A DNA stretch of 64,000 nt from Gordoniibacillus chartarius (GTDB lineage Bacteria; Bacillota; Bacilli; Paenibacillales; NBRC-103111): assembly GCF_042432825.1 (NCBI RefSeq), contig NZ_JBHLWN010000123.1, forward strand, positions 1-64,000, in the 5' to 3' direction. The first letter of the stretch is position 1. Each line of letters starts with the position of its first letter. Shown in pieces: positions 25,430 to 34,644 of this stretch. The notes under the pieces were generated by a model. It was not told the origin of the DNA. It searched no databases and saw only the letters and a program-made list of their open reading frames with translations. The translations under genes were made by a program, and so were the position numbers.

Positions 25430-28400
25430 ATGTTGTACCAAATTTGGGGTAGTATTCGCTTAAAAATGAAATTACTTACGACGATAACCATCCTCATCTC
25501 GATGGTGCTCAGCACGCTCAATATCATTCCGCTCACAAAGGCGAGCGCCGCCGCCTCTTACCTGCTATCCTTGAATCGGCCGGCTTACGCTTCCAGCTCG
25601 GAGGGCAACAACACGCCCGATCTGGCGTTTGACGGAAATACCGGTTCGCGTTGGGGCAGCGTGTGGGGAGTCGACCCGCAATGGATTTATGTCGATTTGG
25701 GAGCGAGCGCCGCGATTGACCGCGTCAAGCTCAACTGGGAAGGCGCTTATGCGAAGTCTTATAAGATTCAAGTGTCCAGCGATGAATTGAATTGGACGGA
25801 TGTATATTCTACGACTGCGAGTAACGGCGGCATAGAAGACCTCGCGCTCAGCGGCACAGGCCGCTATGTCCGGTTATACGCGACCCAGCGCGCAATGGCT
25901 CAATACGGCGTTTCCTTGTTCGAATTCGAGGTGTACGGAACGGGCGGAGTCAATCCGCCGCCGCCGGTGCTCGGTCCGAACATTGCTCTCAATAAGCCCG
26001 TAGTTTCATCCTCCTACGAGCAATCGGACTATCTCCCGCCCGGATCGACGCTGCCGCAAAATGCTGTCGACGGCAACGATACGACCCGCTGGTCTTCGAA
26101 CGCGACGGATAACGAATGGATTTATGTCGACCTTGGCAGCAGCCATACGATAGGCCGAATTATTTTGGCTTGGGAAGCAGCCGCCGGCAGAATCTACGAC
26201 CTGCAGGTTTCGGATGACAGCACGAATTGGACGACGATTTACAGGGAAATGCACGGCGACGGCGGCACGCTCAACTTGCCCGTTTACGCGAACGGCCGCT
26301 ATGTGCGAATGAAAGGTATCAGCAGAGCGACCAGCTTCGGCTTCTCGCTATTTGAGTTCAAGGTGTACGATTACGTCGCAGGCGATCCGCAGACGACGTA
26401 TCCGATCCCGAGCATTCCCCCAACGTCCGCGGTTCCAGTCGGACAAGGGAGCTACGATACGAACGACCTGACCATTCCGCAGCCGAAATATCCGAAATAC
26501 AGAGCCGATTCGCTCCATGCTCCGCTGCCATCCAACGACTGGTGGCAATCTATTATGATCAACAGGCTCGGCGACGGCATTGTAACGCTTCCGCTCAAAA
26601 GCAAATACACGCAGCAGGGCTTGGGCGTGCTGACGCCGGGCGCCGGATTCGTCAGCACGGACGGCAAAACGCAGGCGGCTACCGGCCCGTCCGACCTGTT
26701 CCTGATGGCGAACAATATCAACACGTCGAATATGTCGAACCGGATTACGGCATACGGCGATTGGTCGGCCGACGCCGTATTGAGCGACGGGACAACCGAC
26801 AAAATGAAAACGACCTTCGTCAAAGGCTCGCCGTATTTGTTCAACCAATTCAGCGATCCGATGTCGCCCGAGGTGTACATCCCCGGCACCGTCCGTTATT
26901 TTGATGATAACAACACGACGCTTCTGACGACCGATGGGGCTGTGGTCAACGCAGACCACATCGGCCTGGAAATTACGACGACCGACGCCGCACCGACACC
27001 GGCGCCCGTCACGAGAACCTACGGCCTGTTCGCTCCGGCGGGCACGACGTTCCAGAAGGTAGGCTCCAAGCTGAAAATCAAACTGGGCGGCGGACTTACC
27101 TATTTATCGCTTGCTGCCATGCCGGCGGCGGCGAATCTGAATTATTTTTATCAGCATGCTTACGCATATGTAACCGACACGAAGGTATCTTACAATTTCA
27201 ACGAAACGACTTCGAACGTCACGACCACGTTCAATGTCGCGACGTCGCTGAAACGCGCAGGCTTTGCGAATACGACGCTGATGGCGCAGCTGCCGCACCA
27301 ATGGAAAATTACGACGACGCCTCTTACCGCCTTGGCGTATCCTTCGATCCGCGGCGTTCTGAAGCTGACGGAGGGCAATAGCTTCACGACCGTCGACAAG
27401 TTTTACGGTATCGTTCCGCAGTTTACGGAGCCTGGCGATGCCGGCTATTCCCGCCAGTCGCTGCTGCAGTATTTGGCGCTGCTGGATGCGGACACGGCCA
27501 CGAATCTGATGCAAACCGACGCCTATTGGCAGGGGAAGAGGCTTCATCCGCTCGCCATGGGTGCGTTGATTGCAGATCAGATCGGCGACGCCAATTACAA
27601 GAGCCTGTTCCTCGGCCGCATGAAAACGATTTTGAGCGACTGGTACACCTACACCTCCGGCGAGCCGAACTATTACTTCTCTTATAACTCGGACTGGGGC
27701 ACGATGATCTATAAGGACAGCGGCTTCGGTGCCAATTCGGGCATTACCGATCACCATTTCACTTACGGGTATTACGTGTTCGCGTCCGCGATTCTGGCCA
27801 CGTACGATCAGGATTTCAAGGACAAATACGGCGGCATGGTCGAGCATTTGATCCGGGATTATGCGAATCCTTCGCGGACCGACACGATGTTCCCATTTTT
27901 CCGGAATTTCGATCCGTATGAAGGCCACTCGTGGGCAGGCGGCTACGGCGACAACAACGACGGCAACAATCAGGAAGCGGCCGGCGAAGCGCTATTCGGC
28001 TGGGTCGGCCAATATATGTGGAGCATGCTGACGGGCAATCAGGCTTACCGCGACGCTTCCATCTTCGGCTTCACAACCGAATTGAAGGCGGTCGAGGAAT
28101 ACTGGTTCAACTACGACCAAGACAATTGGCTTCCGGCTTACACGCATAAATCCGTAGGTCAAGTGTACGGCAGCTCGAACTTCTTCGGAACGTTCTTTAA
28201 CGGGAATCCGGTGTACGTGTACGGCATTCACTGGCTGCCGACGGCCGAATATTTAACGAGCTACGGCTTCGATAAGGCAAAGGCAGCTGCGCTGTATAAC
28301 GGCTTTGTGACGGATAACGGCGGTCCGGAGACGGATTGGTATCACATCGTGTGGCCGATTCAATCGCTGAACGATCCGCAAGCCGTGCTGAACAAATGGA

Positions 28401-29725
28401 ATCCATCCATCATGCAGCAAAACGAAGTGTTCAACACCTATTGGTTCATACACAACATGGCGACCCTCGGACAGCGCACTAAAGATATTTGGGCATCCGG
28501 CTGGTCCAGCGCAACCGTTTATAAAAACGGCGCCGGCTACAGCGCGCTCGTCTGGAATCCGACAAGCGCCCCCGTAACGGTAACGTTCCGGAACGCTGCA
28601 GGTGTAACGGGCTCCGCAACCGTGGCTGCCAAATCGCTGGCGAAAGTCAATCCGTTGACGAACGGCGGCGGCAGCGGGGGCTCCAACCTGGCGCTGAACA
28701 AAACCGCCACGTCGTCGGCAAGCCCGCTGCAGCCGGCTGTGAACGCGGTGGACGGCAATGCCGGTACGAGATGGGAATCCGCCTTCAGCGATCCGCAGTG
28801 GATTCAGATCGATCTGGGAGCGGTTTATTCGGTCAATCGCGTCCTCCTGAACTGGGAAGGCGCATACGGCAAAGCGTATTCGATTGAAACGTCTACGGAC
28901 GGTAAGACCTGGACGACCGCCTATTCGACGACGACGGGCGACGGCGCTATCGACGATATTACCTTTGCGGCTGTGAATGCGCGCTATGTGAAAATGAACG
29001 GTACGCAGCGCGGCACGCAGTACGGCTACTCGCTGTGGGAGTTCGAAGTGTACGGCAGCTCTTCGTCAACGCTCACCCCTCCTGCGCTTACGGCGGATAC
29101 GACGCAGAATACGGCCGGCCAGCCGATCGACGTGACGTTCGCCGATAACGCGGCATGGCGCGGCGCGATCAATGCGGTGAAGGTGGACGGCACCGCGGCG
29201 AGCGCATCCCAATACACGCTGTCCGCAGGCAAAATCACCCTGAACGCCGCCTTGTTCCCGACGGAGAAAACCTATACCGTCACGATATCGGCGGCAGGCT
29301 ACACGGACGCTTCGGTTCAGCAGCCAATCACAGCAGCTCAAACCGCCGTGAATCTGGCGCTGAACCAAACGGCCACGTCGTCGGCGAGCCCGCTGCAGCC
29401 GGCTTCGAACGCGGTGGACGGCAATGCCGGTACGAGATGGGAATCCGCCTTCAGCGATCCGCAGTGGATGCAAGTCGATCTAGGCGCGGCAGCTTCCATC
29501 AGCCATATCGTTCTTAATTGGGAAGCGGCATACGGCAAAAGCTATCTTATTGAAGTTTCCACGAACGGAACGACTTGGACGCAGGTATATTCGACAACAA
29601 CGGGCGACGGCAACATCGACGATATTACGTTTGCGCCGACAAGCGCCAGATACGTACGATTGACCGGAACGCAGCGCGGCACACCGTACGGCTACTCCTT
29701 ATGGGAGCTGTCCGTGTACCCGTAA
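25430..29725 (+). CDS. Secreted GH81 endo-1,3-beta-glucanase with four discoidin-type carbohydrate-binding modules
   Basis: A 1431-residue exported enzyme. Signal peptide (LLTTITILISMVLSTL to about residue 41), two F5/8C/CBM32-like domains (about 45-170 and 183-313), a GH81 catalytic domain (about 325-1020), then F5/8C (1085-1208), a DUF1533-like spacer (1218-1302) and a final F5/8C (1306-1431). GH81 is recognised from PLPSNDWWQS, DHHFTYGYYVFAS (Asp774) and DGNNQEAAGEA, where Glu849 and Glu853 have the four-residue spacing of the family catalytic acids. It should cleave internal beta-1,3 linkages in laminarin, curdlan or fungal walls. ATG with AAGGAGG at nine bases. No SLH domain, so it is released rather than anchored. 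Confidence 0.9.
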   Translation: MLYQIWGSIRLKMKLLTTITILISMVLSTLNIIPLTKASAAASYLLSLNRPAYASSSEGNNTPDLAFDGNTGSRWGSVWGVDPQWIYVDLGASAAIDRVKLNWEGAYAKSYKIQVSSDELNWTDVYSTTASNGGIEDLALSGTGRYVRLYATQRAMAQYGVSLFEFEVYGTGGVNPPPPVLGPNIALNKPVVSSSYEQSDYLPPGSTLPQNAVDGNDTTRWSSNATDNEWIYVDLGSSHTIGRIILAWEAAAGRIYDLQVSDDSTNWTTIYREMHGDGGTLNLPVYANGRYVRMKGISRATSFGFSLFEFKVYDYVAGDPQTTYPIPSIPPTSAVPVGQGSYDTNDLTIPQPKYPKYRADSLHAPLPSNDWWQSIMINRLGDGIVTLPLKSKYTQQGLGVLTPGAGFVSTDGKTQAATGPSDLFLMANNINTSNMSNRITAYGDWSADAVLSDGTTDKMKTTFVKGSPYLFNQFSDPMSPEVYIPGTVRYFDDNNTTLLTTDGAVVNADHIGLEITTTDAAPTPAPVTRTYGLFAPAGTTFQKVGSKLKIKLGGGLTYLSLAAMPAAANLNYFYQHAYAYVTDTKVSYNFNETTSNVTTTFNVATSLKRAGFANTTLMAQLPHQWKITTTPLTALAYPSIRGVLKLTEGNSFTTVDKFYGIVPQFTEPGDAGYSRQSLLQYLALLDADTATNLMQTDAYWQGKRLHPLAMGALIADQIGDANYKSLFLGRMKTILSDWYTYTSGEPNYYFSYNSDWGTMIYKDSGFGANSGITDHHFTYGYYVFASAILATYDQDFKDKYGGMVEHLIRDYANPSRTDTMFPFFRNFDPYEGHSWAGGYGDNNDGNNQEAAGEALFGWVGQYMWSMLTGNQAYRDASIFGFTTELKAVEEYWFNYDQDNWLPAYTHKSVGQVYGSSNFFGTFFNGNPVYVYGIHWLPTAEYLTSYGFDKAKAAALYNGFVTDNGGPETDWYHIVWPIQSLNDPQAVLNKWNPSIMQQNEVFNTYWFIHNMATLGQRTKDIWASGWSSATVYKNGAGYSALVWNPTSAPVTVTFRNAAGVTGSATVAAKSLAKVNPLTNGGGSGGSNLALNKTATSSASPLQPAVNAVDGNAGTRWESAFSDPQWIQIDLGAVYSVNRVLLNWEGAYGKAYSIETSTDGKTWTTAYSTTTGDGAIDDITFAAVNARYVKMNGTQRGTQYGYSLWEFEVYGSSSSTLTPPALTADTTQNTAGQPIDVTFADNAAWRGAINAVKVDGTAASASQYTLSAGKITLNAALFPTEKTYTVTISAAGYTDASVQQPITAAQTAVNLALNQTATSSASPLQPASNAVDGNAGTRWESAFSDPQWMQVDLGAAASISHIVLNWEAAYGKSYLIEVSTNGTTWTQVYSTTTGDGNIDDITFAPTSARYVRLTGTQRGTPYGYSLWELSVYP
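28706..28803 (+). repeat. Near-identical 98-base repeat, copy 1 (within the GH81 gene)
   Basis: This stretch at the start of the third F5/8C domain is almost base-for-base the same as 29372-29469, with only a few differences, while the sequence after it diverges sharply. This suggests recent duplication or gene conversion between the two C-terminal modules. Confidence 0.8.
29372..29469 (+). repeat. Near-identical 98-base repeat, copy 2 (within the GH81 gene)
   Basis: Second copy of the repeat at 28706-28803, at the start of the fourth F5/8C domain. Both encode the segment around NAVDGNAGTRWESAFSDPQW. Confidence 0.8.
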
Positions 29726-29751
29726 CGCAAACCGGGTGGAAGTAACGCAGA

Positions 29752-29804
29752 AGGGCTGTCCCCACAAGTAGAAAAACTCTACTTGAGGGTGACAGCCCCT
29801 TTTG
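29752..29804 (+). terminator. Terminator of the GH81 gene
   Basis: A long stem (AGGGCTGTC with inner CAAGTAGA, pairing with TCTACTTG and GACAGCCC) followed by CTTTTG, starting about 26 bases after the stop codon. The pairing is nearly continuous over about 20 base pairs. Confidence 0.85.
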
Positions 29805-29958
29805 CCTCCGCCTCCGGACCGAAGCCTTCAGGCAGCGAAGCTCGGACAATGTGCAGGTAACTAGCGCTCCACGAAAAATACTCCAATGTAAGCGTTTTAC
29901 ATTTTCTGCCGTAGCCCTTATTATGCGTTGTGATTCTTGCTCACCCCGAATCGCGCAC

Positions 29959-29996
29959 AAAAACCCGGCCCCCTCAGTCGGGAGGCTCGGGTTTTA
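29959..29996 (-). terminator. Terminator of the ABC-phosphoesterase operon
   Basis: Minus strand AAAACCCGAGCC... pairs back to ...GGGCCGGGTTTTT, with the inner CCTCCCGACTGAGGGGG forming the top of the stem, and ends in TTTTT. It lies 30 bases after the PHP gene stop. The repeat is symmetric enough to work on both strands. Confidence 0.85.
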
Positions 29997-30025
29997 TTGC
30001 AGCGTCATGGCTCAGGCGGTTTTCT

Positions 30026-31048
30026 CTATGCTCCATGCTCCCCGATGGGCGCCATATGCCGCACCCTCCCGCGGTAATACATAACCTCACGGTACCCGGC
30101 CTCGCGCGCCGCCTGTACCGCTTCATCCAGATGCATGCCGATGTCGTCGGGAAAATGCGCATCCGAGCTCAGCGTAATCGGCACGTTATGCTCGAACAGC
30201 ACGCGCAGCAGCGACGGACTCGGGCACATCTCCTTGACGGGATACCGGTAGCGAAGGCCCGTGTTGATCTCGGTACCGATGCCGTTCGCCTGCAGTGCCG
30301 CCGCCACTTCACGGTACATCGGCAGCAGCCCGCTCTCCTCCGGCCGGTAGCCGAACACCTTCAGATTATCCAAATGGGCGATCCAGTCAAACAGCCCGCT
30401 CCCCGCCGCCCGAATCACATTGGCATAATGTCCGGCGTACAGCTCCGGCAGCGAATAGTCGCGGAACCGCTCCTGCACATCGGGATTGTCAAAGCCCCAG
30501 CCCTCGTAGAAATGCACCGAGCCGATCACGTAGTCCAGCTCCAATCCGGCCAGCAGACCGCGCAGCTCATCTTCCCCGCCGGGAAAATAGTCTGCCTCCA
30601 CACCGACCGCCAGATCCGGCTCGCGCCGGGCCGCCGCACGCATTCCTTCCAGATACTGCTCGGCCGAATAGACGCACACCCGGTCCAGCCATTCGCGCTG
30701 CAGCCGTCCAAGCGGACTGTCGTCCAGCAGCATATGCCGCTCATAATAGCCTTTGAACTCCGTGAACCTGTACAAATGGTCGACGACGCCGAACTGCTCG
30801 ATCCCTCTCGCCCGTCCCGTCCGGATGTACCGCTCCAGCCATTCGTAGCTGAAACAGCCGCTCTCCGTCCGCAGCTTCAGCTGATCGACCGCCTGCCGGA
30901 TCCATGGCAATGTGCCGGGGCCGGAGGACCCGCCGGCCGCGGCTCCGGCGACAGCAGGCGAAGTCTCTTGCAAGGCCCGTGCCGTGCGCATCAGCCACTG
31001 CAGCGAATAAGGCCCCTCCTCCAGATGAAAATGGAAATCAACCTTCAC
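30026..31048 (-). CDS. PHP-domain phosphoesterase
   Basis: A 340-residue protein of the PHP (polymerase and histidinol phosphatase) superfamily. Metal-ligand motifs are all visible: DFHFH (residues 4-8), GVVDH, GVEADYF, IGSVHFY, AHLDNLK and SSDAHFPDDIG. These enzymes use a tri-metal centre to hydrolyse phosphomonoesters such as histidinol phosphate. An insertion (PAVAGAAAGGSSGPG) near residue 32-46 is unusual. The GTG start at 31048 overlaps the upstream stop (GTGA) and follows GGAGGGGG. It is last in an operon with an importer, a DeoR regulator and an alkaline-phosphatase-type enzyme, so it probably acts on the imported compound and not in histidine synthesis. Confidence 0.87.
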   Translation of the reverse strand: MKVDFHFHLEEGPYSLQWLMRTARALQETSPAVAGAAAGGSSGPGTLPWIRQAVDQLKLRTESGCFSYEWLERYIRTGRARGIEQFGVVDHLYRFTEFKGYYERHMLLDDSPLGRLQREWLDRVCVYSAEQYLEGMRAAARREPDLAVGVEADYFPGGEDELRGLLAGLELDYVIGSVHFYEGWGFDNPDVQERFRDYSLPELYAGHYANVIRAAGSGLFDWIAHLDNLKVFGYRPEESGLLPMYREVAAALQANGIGTEINTGLRYRYPVKEMCPSPSLLRVLFEHNVPITLSSDAHFPDDIGMHLDEAVQAAREAGYREVMYYRGRVRHMAPIGEHGA

Positions 31049-31902
31049 GCGTCCCCCTCCGATTCCTCATCGTATGCAACGCCGGGAAACCGCAAAGCGG
31101 CCATCGCAGCGGACGGCTGCAGACCGAGCAGGCGGCAAGCGAGCGGCGCCACCGCCAGCTGCGGCACACGCTCTTCGTAGTAGCCCGGCTTCACTCCGGC
31201 TGTGCCCATGATATACAGCGGCACTTCCCGCTCCTCTACTCCGGTGCCTCCATGCTGACCGTCCGCGTTCATGCCGTGATCGGACGTGACGATGACCCGG
31301 TAGCCGAGCTCCAGCCAGCCAGGCGCCAAATTCGCCAGCAGCGCGTCGGCCATAATCGCTTTGCCGCGGTATTCCTTCGAATCCGCCCCGTACCGGTGGC
31401 CCGCATCGTCGATCCCCATCGGATGGATGTACAGGAAATCCGGATTCTCCCGCCGGCGCAGCAGCTCCGCGTCCGCAAACAAGTGCGAATCGGGATAGCT
31501 GTCGTCATAATAAAACTTCCCGTGCTGAATCGCCCGCGACTCGTCATGCTGCTCCCGGTCCTCAATCGGATCGAACGGCGCCCGGTTGTACAGCTCGCTG
31601 ACCCAATAGTACGCCGCCGCCGCCGTACGAAGCCCCTGCTCGCGCGCCAAATGAAATACGCTTGTCTGCGTGCTGAGCCGTACCGTCTGATTGCTCGTAA
31701 TGCCGTTCACCGAGCTTGGCGTTCCGGTCAGCAGCACCTCGTACAAGGGCCGCGACAAGCTCGGCAGCTCCGACCATACGCGGCAGCACGCCGCCTTCCC
31801 GGCTTCGACCATATGATTCATATACCCCATCTGCGTGCGCGCCGTGTCGTAACGAAGGCCGTCCAGCACGACCATAATCACTTTCCCGGATATGATGCTC
31901 AT
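31045..31902 (-). CDS. Alkaline-phosphatase-superfamily phosphohydrolase/phosphodiesterase
   Basis: A 285-residue enzyme with no signal peptide, thus probably cytoplasmic. Superfamily metal-site motifs are present: VLDGLRYD (Asp14), ELPSLSRPLYEVLLTG around the nucleophile, HPMGIDDAGHRYG, TSDHGM and HGG. It is closest in style to the nucleotide pyrophosphatase/phosphodiesterase and phosphonoacetate hydrolase branches; the substrate cannot be told from sequence alone. ATG at 31902 overlaps the DeoR gene stop (ATGA) with GAAGGAGG upstream. Fifth enzyme step is inferred only from its operon with an importer and a PHP phosphoesterase. Confidence 0.85.
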   Translation of the reverse strand: MSIISGKVIMVVLDGLRYDTARTQMGYMNHMVEAGKAACCRVWSELPSLSRPLYEVLLTGTPSSVNGITSNQTVRLSTQTSVFHLAREQGLRTAAAAYYWVSELYNRAPFDPIEDREQHDESRAIQHGKFYYDDSYPDSHLFADAELLRRRENPDFLYIHPMGIDDAGHRYGADSKEYRGKAIMADALLANLAPGWLELGYRVIVTSDHGMNADGQHGGTGVEEREVPLYIMGTAGVKPGYYEERVPQLAVAPLACRLLGLQPSAAMAALRFPGVAYDEESEGDA

Positions 31903-32705
31903 GAGTCCTCCTTCACCGGCGCCTGCACCCACAGCACGCCCTTTTCTTCCAATGCGGCCGTCCAATCCGCCGGGCACGGCGCATCCGTCACAATGACATC
32001 CGCTTGCTCAATCGGCAGCATATGCGCAAAGGTGGAGATGCCGATCTTGGATCGGTCCGCCAGCACAATGACCTCCTGCGCAGCCTCGGCGAGAGTGCGG
32101 GACATTGACGCTTCGTTCAGGTCATAATCCGTAATGCCGTGCGTTAATGTGATGCCTCCGACCGACAGGAACGCTTGATCCACGCGGAACTCGCGGGCGA
32201 TGCGCTCGCTCAGCGGACCGTTCGCCGCCTGCTGCTCCGGGTTGACTTCCCCGCCGAGCAGGATGACTTTCCCGCTGAACTTGTCTTGACTAAGCGACTC
32301 CAGCAGGCAGACCGCCGCCGGCAGGGAATTCGTCAGCACCGTCAGCCGCTTCCGGCCCTGAATGGCACGGGCCAGTTCCAGCGGCGTCGTCCCTTCATCG
32401 ATCGCGATCGTGCTGCCGTCCTGAATCATCTCCGCCGCCATCCGGCCGATCGCCCGCTTTTCCTCGAAGTTCACCTTTTGCCGCATCGAATACGGCGCTT
32501 CGTCCGTCCGGAACGTCGGCTTGATCGCCCCGCCGTAGACCCGCTTCAGCAGCCCTTCCTTCTCCAGCGCCGCCATATCGCGCCGGACCGTCTCCGTCGA
32601 AACGTCCAGGTGCGCCGCCAAAGGCACGACCATCACCTTTCCTTCCCGCTCGAGCCATTCCAAAATGCACATCTTGCGTTCTTCCGCCAACACCGACAAG
32701 CTCAT
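31899..32705 (-). CDS. DeoR/GlpR-family transcriptional regulator
   Basis: A 268-residue DeoR-type regulator: N-terminal helix-turn-helix (MVVPLAAHLDVSTETVRRDMAALEKEGLLKRVYGGA) and the C-terminal sugar-phosphate-sensing domain (DEGTTPLELARAIQ; TVLTNSLPAAVCLL; KVILLGGEVNPEQQAANGPLS; ADRSKIG). Family members usually respond to phosphorylated intermediates, which fits its place among phosphatases. The ATG at 32705 overlaps the stop of the ATPase gene. Being inside the operon it likely controls its own transcription. Confidence 0.9.
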   Translation of the reverse strand: MSLSVLAEERKMCILEWLEREGKVMVVPLAAHLDVSTETVRRDMAALEKEGLLKRVYGGAIKPTFRTDEAPYSMRQKVNFEEKRAIGRMAAEMIQDGSTIAIDEGTTPLELARAIQGRKRLTVLTNSLPAAVCLLESLSQDKFSGKVILLGGEVNPEQQAANGPLSERIAREFRVDQAFLSVGGITLTHGITDYDLNEASMSRTLAEAAQEVIVLADRSKIGISTFAHMLPIEQADVIVTDAPCPADWTAALEEKGVLWVQAPVKEDS

Positions 32706-33841
32706 CCACCGCCAGACTCCAAGTATTTGCAATCTGTATGATCCCACTCCAGCGTTACGTTCGTTCCCGGCTGCAGCAGCGCCTCGCCGCTGCGGTTCAG
32801 CGCATCAACCGTCACGCTGCCGGCTCCGGCCTCCACGACATACCGAATGATATTGCCGAGCACCGCCGCTTCCTTGATTTGACCGTTGATCCGCACGAGT
32901 CTTTCCGCTGCAGCTGCTGCCCTTGTTGCCACTGCCGCACTTGTTGCCCCCGCCGCTGTCGCTGCCGCAGCAACACCATCGGCCGCAACACCATTAGCCG
33001 CCACTTCAGCAGCGCCGATCCGCTCGTCCGAACCATATGGCGTCATCCGAATCGCCTCCGGCCGCAGCGCATACGTTCCCGCCGCATCCGTCCAGCCCCA
33101 GGCGGCAAGCTGCTCCGCCCGGAACAAGTTGTAGTTGCCGATAAACCTGGCTACAAACTCCGTCTTCGGCTTCGTATAAACGTCCTCCGGCGTGCCCAGC
33201 TGCTCGATCCGCCCCTGATTCATGACGCACACCCGGTCGGACACTGTCAGCGCCTCCTCCTGATCGTGCGTCACGAAAATCGTGGTCATGCCAAGCTCCT
33301 TCTGCAGCCGGCGAAACTCCGACCGCACCTGCTTGCGGATCTGCGCGTCGAGCGCCGAGAACGGCTCGTCCATGAGCATCAGCTTCGGCTCGACGGCCAG
33401 CGAGCGCGCCAGCGCCACCCGCTGCTGCTGACCGCCGGACAGCTCATGCGGATACGCGCCGAGCTTGTCCTCCAGCCCGACCATGGCCGTCAGCCGCTCG
33501 ACACGCTGCCGAATGTCCGGCTTGCTCATCTTCTTCACCGTAAGCCCGAAAGCAATATTGTCCGCCACCGTCATCGTCGGAAACAGCGCGTACGACTGAA
33601 ACACCATGCCGATCCCGCGCTGCTTCGGCAGCAGCTTCGTAATGCGGTTTCCGTCCAGCGTAATCTCGCCTTGATCCAGCGGCAGCAAGCCCGAAATACA
33701 GCGCAGCAGCGTGCTCTTCCCGCAGCCGCTCGCCCCGAGCAGCGTCAATAGCTCGCCCCGCTCCACCTCCAGGCTGAGCCCGTGCAGCACCGTCGTCTCC
33801 TTGAACCGCTGCGTAATGCCCTCCAGCTCCAAGTAACTCAT
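32702..33841 (-). CDS. ABC importer ATPase (PotA/PhnT-like) with alanine-rich TOBE insertion
   Basis: A 379-residue ATPase: Walker A GASGCGKST (36-44), Q-loop FQSYALFP, signature LSGGQQQR (134-141), Walker B LMLMDEP (154-160), switch histidine in THDQEEAL (192), then a C-terminal TOBE-type domain. Between the two halves of that domain lies an alanine-rich, low-complexity insert (about 276-313, bases 32903-33016) made of GCN repeats. The ATG overlaps the permease stop (ATGA). Energises the two-permease importer upstream in the same operon. Confidence 0.93.
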   Translation of the reverse strand: MSYLELEGITQRFKETTVLHGLSLEVERGELLTLLGASGCGKSTLLRCISGLLPLDQGEITLDGNRITKLLPKQRGIGMVFQSYALFPTMTVADNIAFGLTVKKMSKPDIRQRVERLTAMVGLEDKLGAYPHELSGGQQQRVALARSLAVEPKLMLMDEPFSALDAQIRKQVRSEFRRLQKELGMTTIFVTHDQEEALTVSDRVCVMNQGRIEQLGTPEDVYTKPKTEFVARFIGNYNLFRAEQLAAWGWTDAAGTYALRPEAIRMTPYGSDERIGAAEVAANGVAADGVAAAATAAGATSAAVATRAAAAAERLVRINGQIKEAAVLGNIIRYVVEAGAGSVTVDALNRSGEALLQPGTNVTLEWDHTDCKYLESGGG

Positions 33842-34644
33842 ACTCCCGTCCTCCCGTTCGCTCCGAACAACCGCTTGCTAAGGCGCATCCATATGAGGGA
33901 CAGCACCAGAATGATAACGAAATACGCCATCACGATAGCGCTCGCCAGATGGCCGCTCTCGTTCAGCCGGCGGTACAAATAGATTTGAATCGTCTCGAAA
34001 TGCCCGCCAACGAGCAAATTCGCCAGCACGAACTCCCCGAACAGCACCGACAGCGAGAGCAATGACGACACCGTAATCCCCGGCAAAATGGCGGGCGCGA
34101 TAACGCGCCGGAACGCCGTCATTTTCCCAGATCCGAGCAGCTCCGCCGCTTCCATCAGCTCCAGGCTGTGCACCGTCCGCAGGCTGTTGCGGATGCCTTG
34201 GTACATATAAGGCAGAATCGCTACGAAGTAGGCGCCGATCAAAATCCAAACGGTACCGGAGATCGCAAGCGGCCCGGAGGAGTACATCCGGATCAAGCCG
34301 ACGGCGGCTACGACCCCCGGCACCGCATAGGGCATCAGCATGAGCATTTGCAGCCATTTCTCCCACTTCGGGACATACACGGTCACGACGAACACAGCCG
34401 GCAGCATGACAACGAGGCACAGCCCGATCGTCACCGCGCTCGTCCAAATCGTCCGCAGCAGCGCATCCCCAAAGCGGGCGTCGCGCCACAGATCGACGTA
34501 CCACTGCAGCGTCCACACCTCGGGAAGCACGGTCGCCTGCCACGTCCGGGACAGCGAATACAGCAGCGTCGCCAGCAGCGGAATGAGCAGATACACGATA
34601 ACAATCGCCAAAATCGATCGAGGCAGCGCCTTGGACCGCTTCAC
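33838..34644 (-). CDS. ABC importer permease 2 (PhnV/PotC-like)
   Basis: A 268-residue membrane protein with about six transmembrane helices and the EAA loop LMEAAELLGSGKMTAFRRVIAP. The GTG start at 34644 overlaps the first permease stop and follows GAGGAGGG. Member of the MetI-like family used by spermidine/putrescine, iron and 2-aminoethylphosphonate importers. Confidence 0.92.
   Translation of the reverse strand: MKRSKALPRSILAIVIVYLLIPLLATLLYSLSRTWQATVLPEVWTLQWYVDLWRDARFGDALLRTIWTSAVTIGLCLVVMLPAVFVVTVYVPKWEKWLQMLMLMPYAVPGVVAAVGLIRMYSSGPLAISGTVWILIGAYFVAILPYMYQGIRNSLRTVHSLELMEAAELLGSGKMTAFRRVIAPAILPGITVSSLLSLSVLFGEFVLANLLVGGHFETIQIYLYRRLNESGHLASAIVMAYFVIILVLSLIWMRLSKRLFGANGRTGV

Noticed and set aside
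25110..25536. Minus-strand frames of about 95 codons in the divergent region before the GH81 gene
   Set aside because: No ribosome binding site or recognisable sequence; one overlaps the GH81 signal peptide region.
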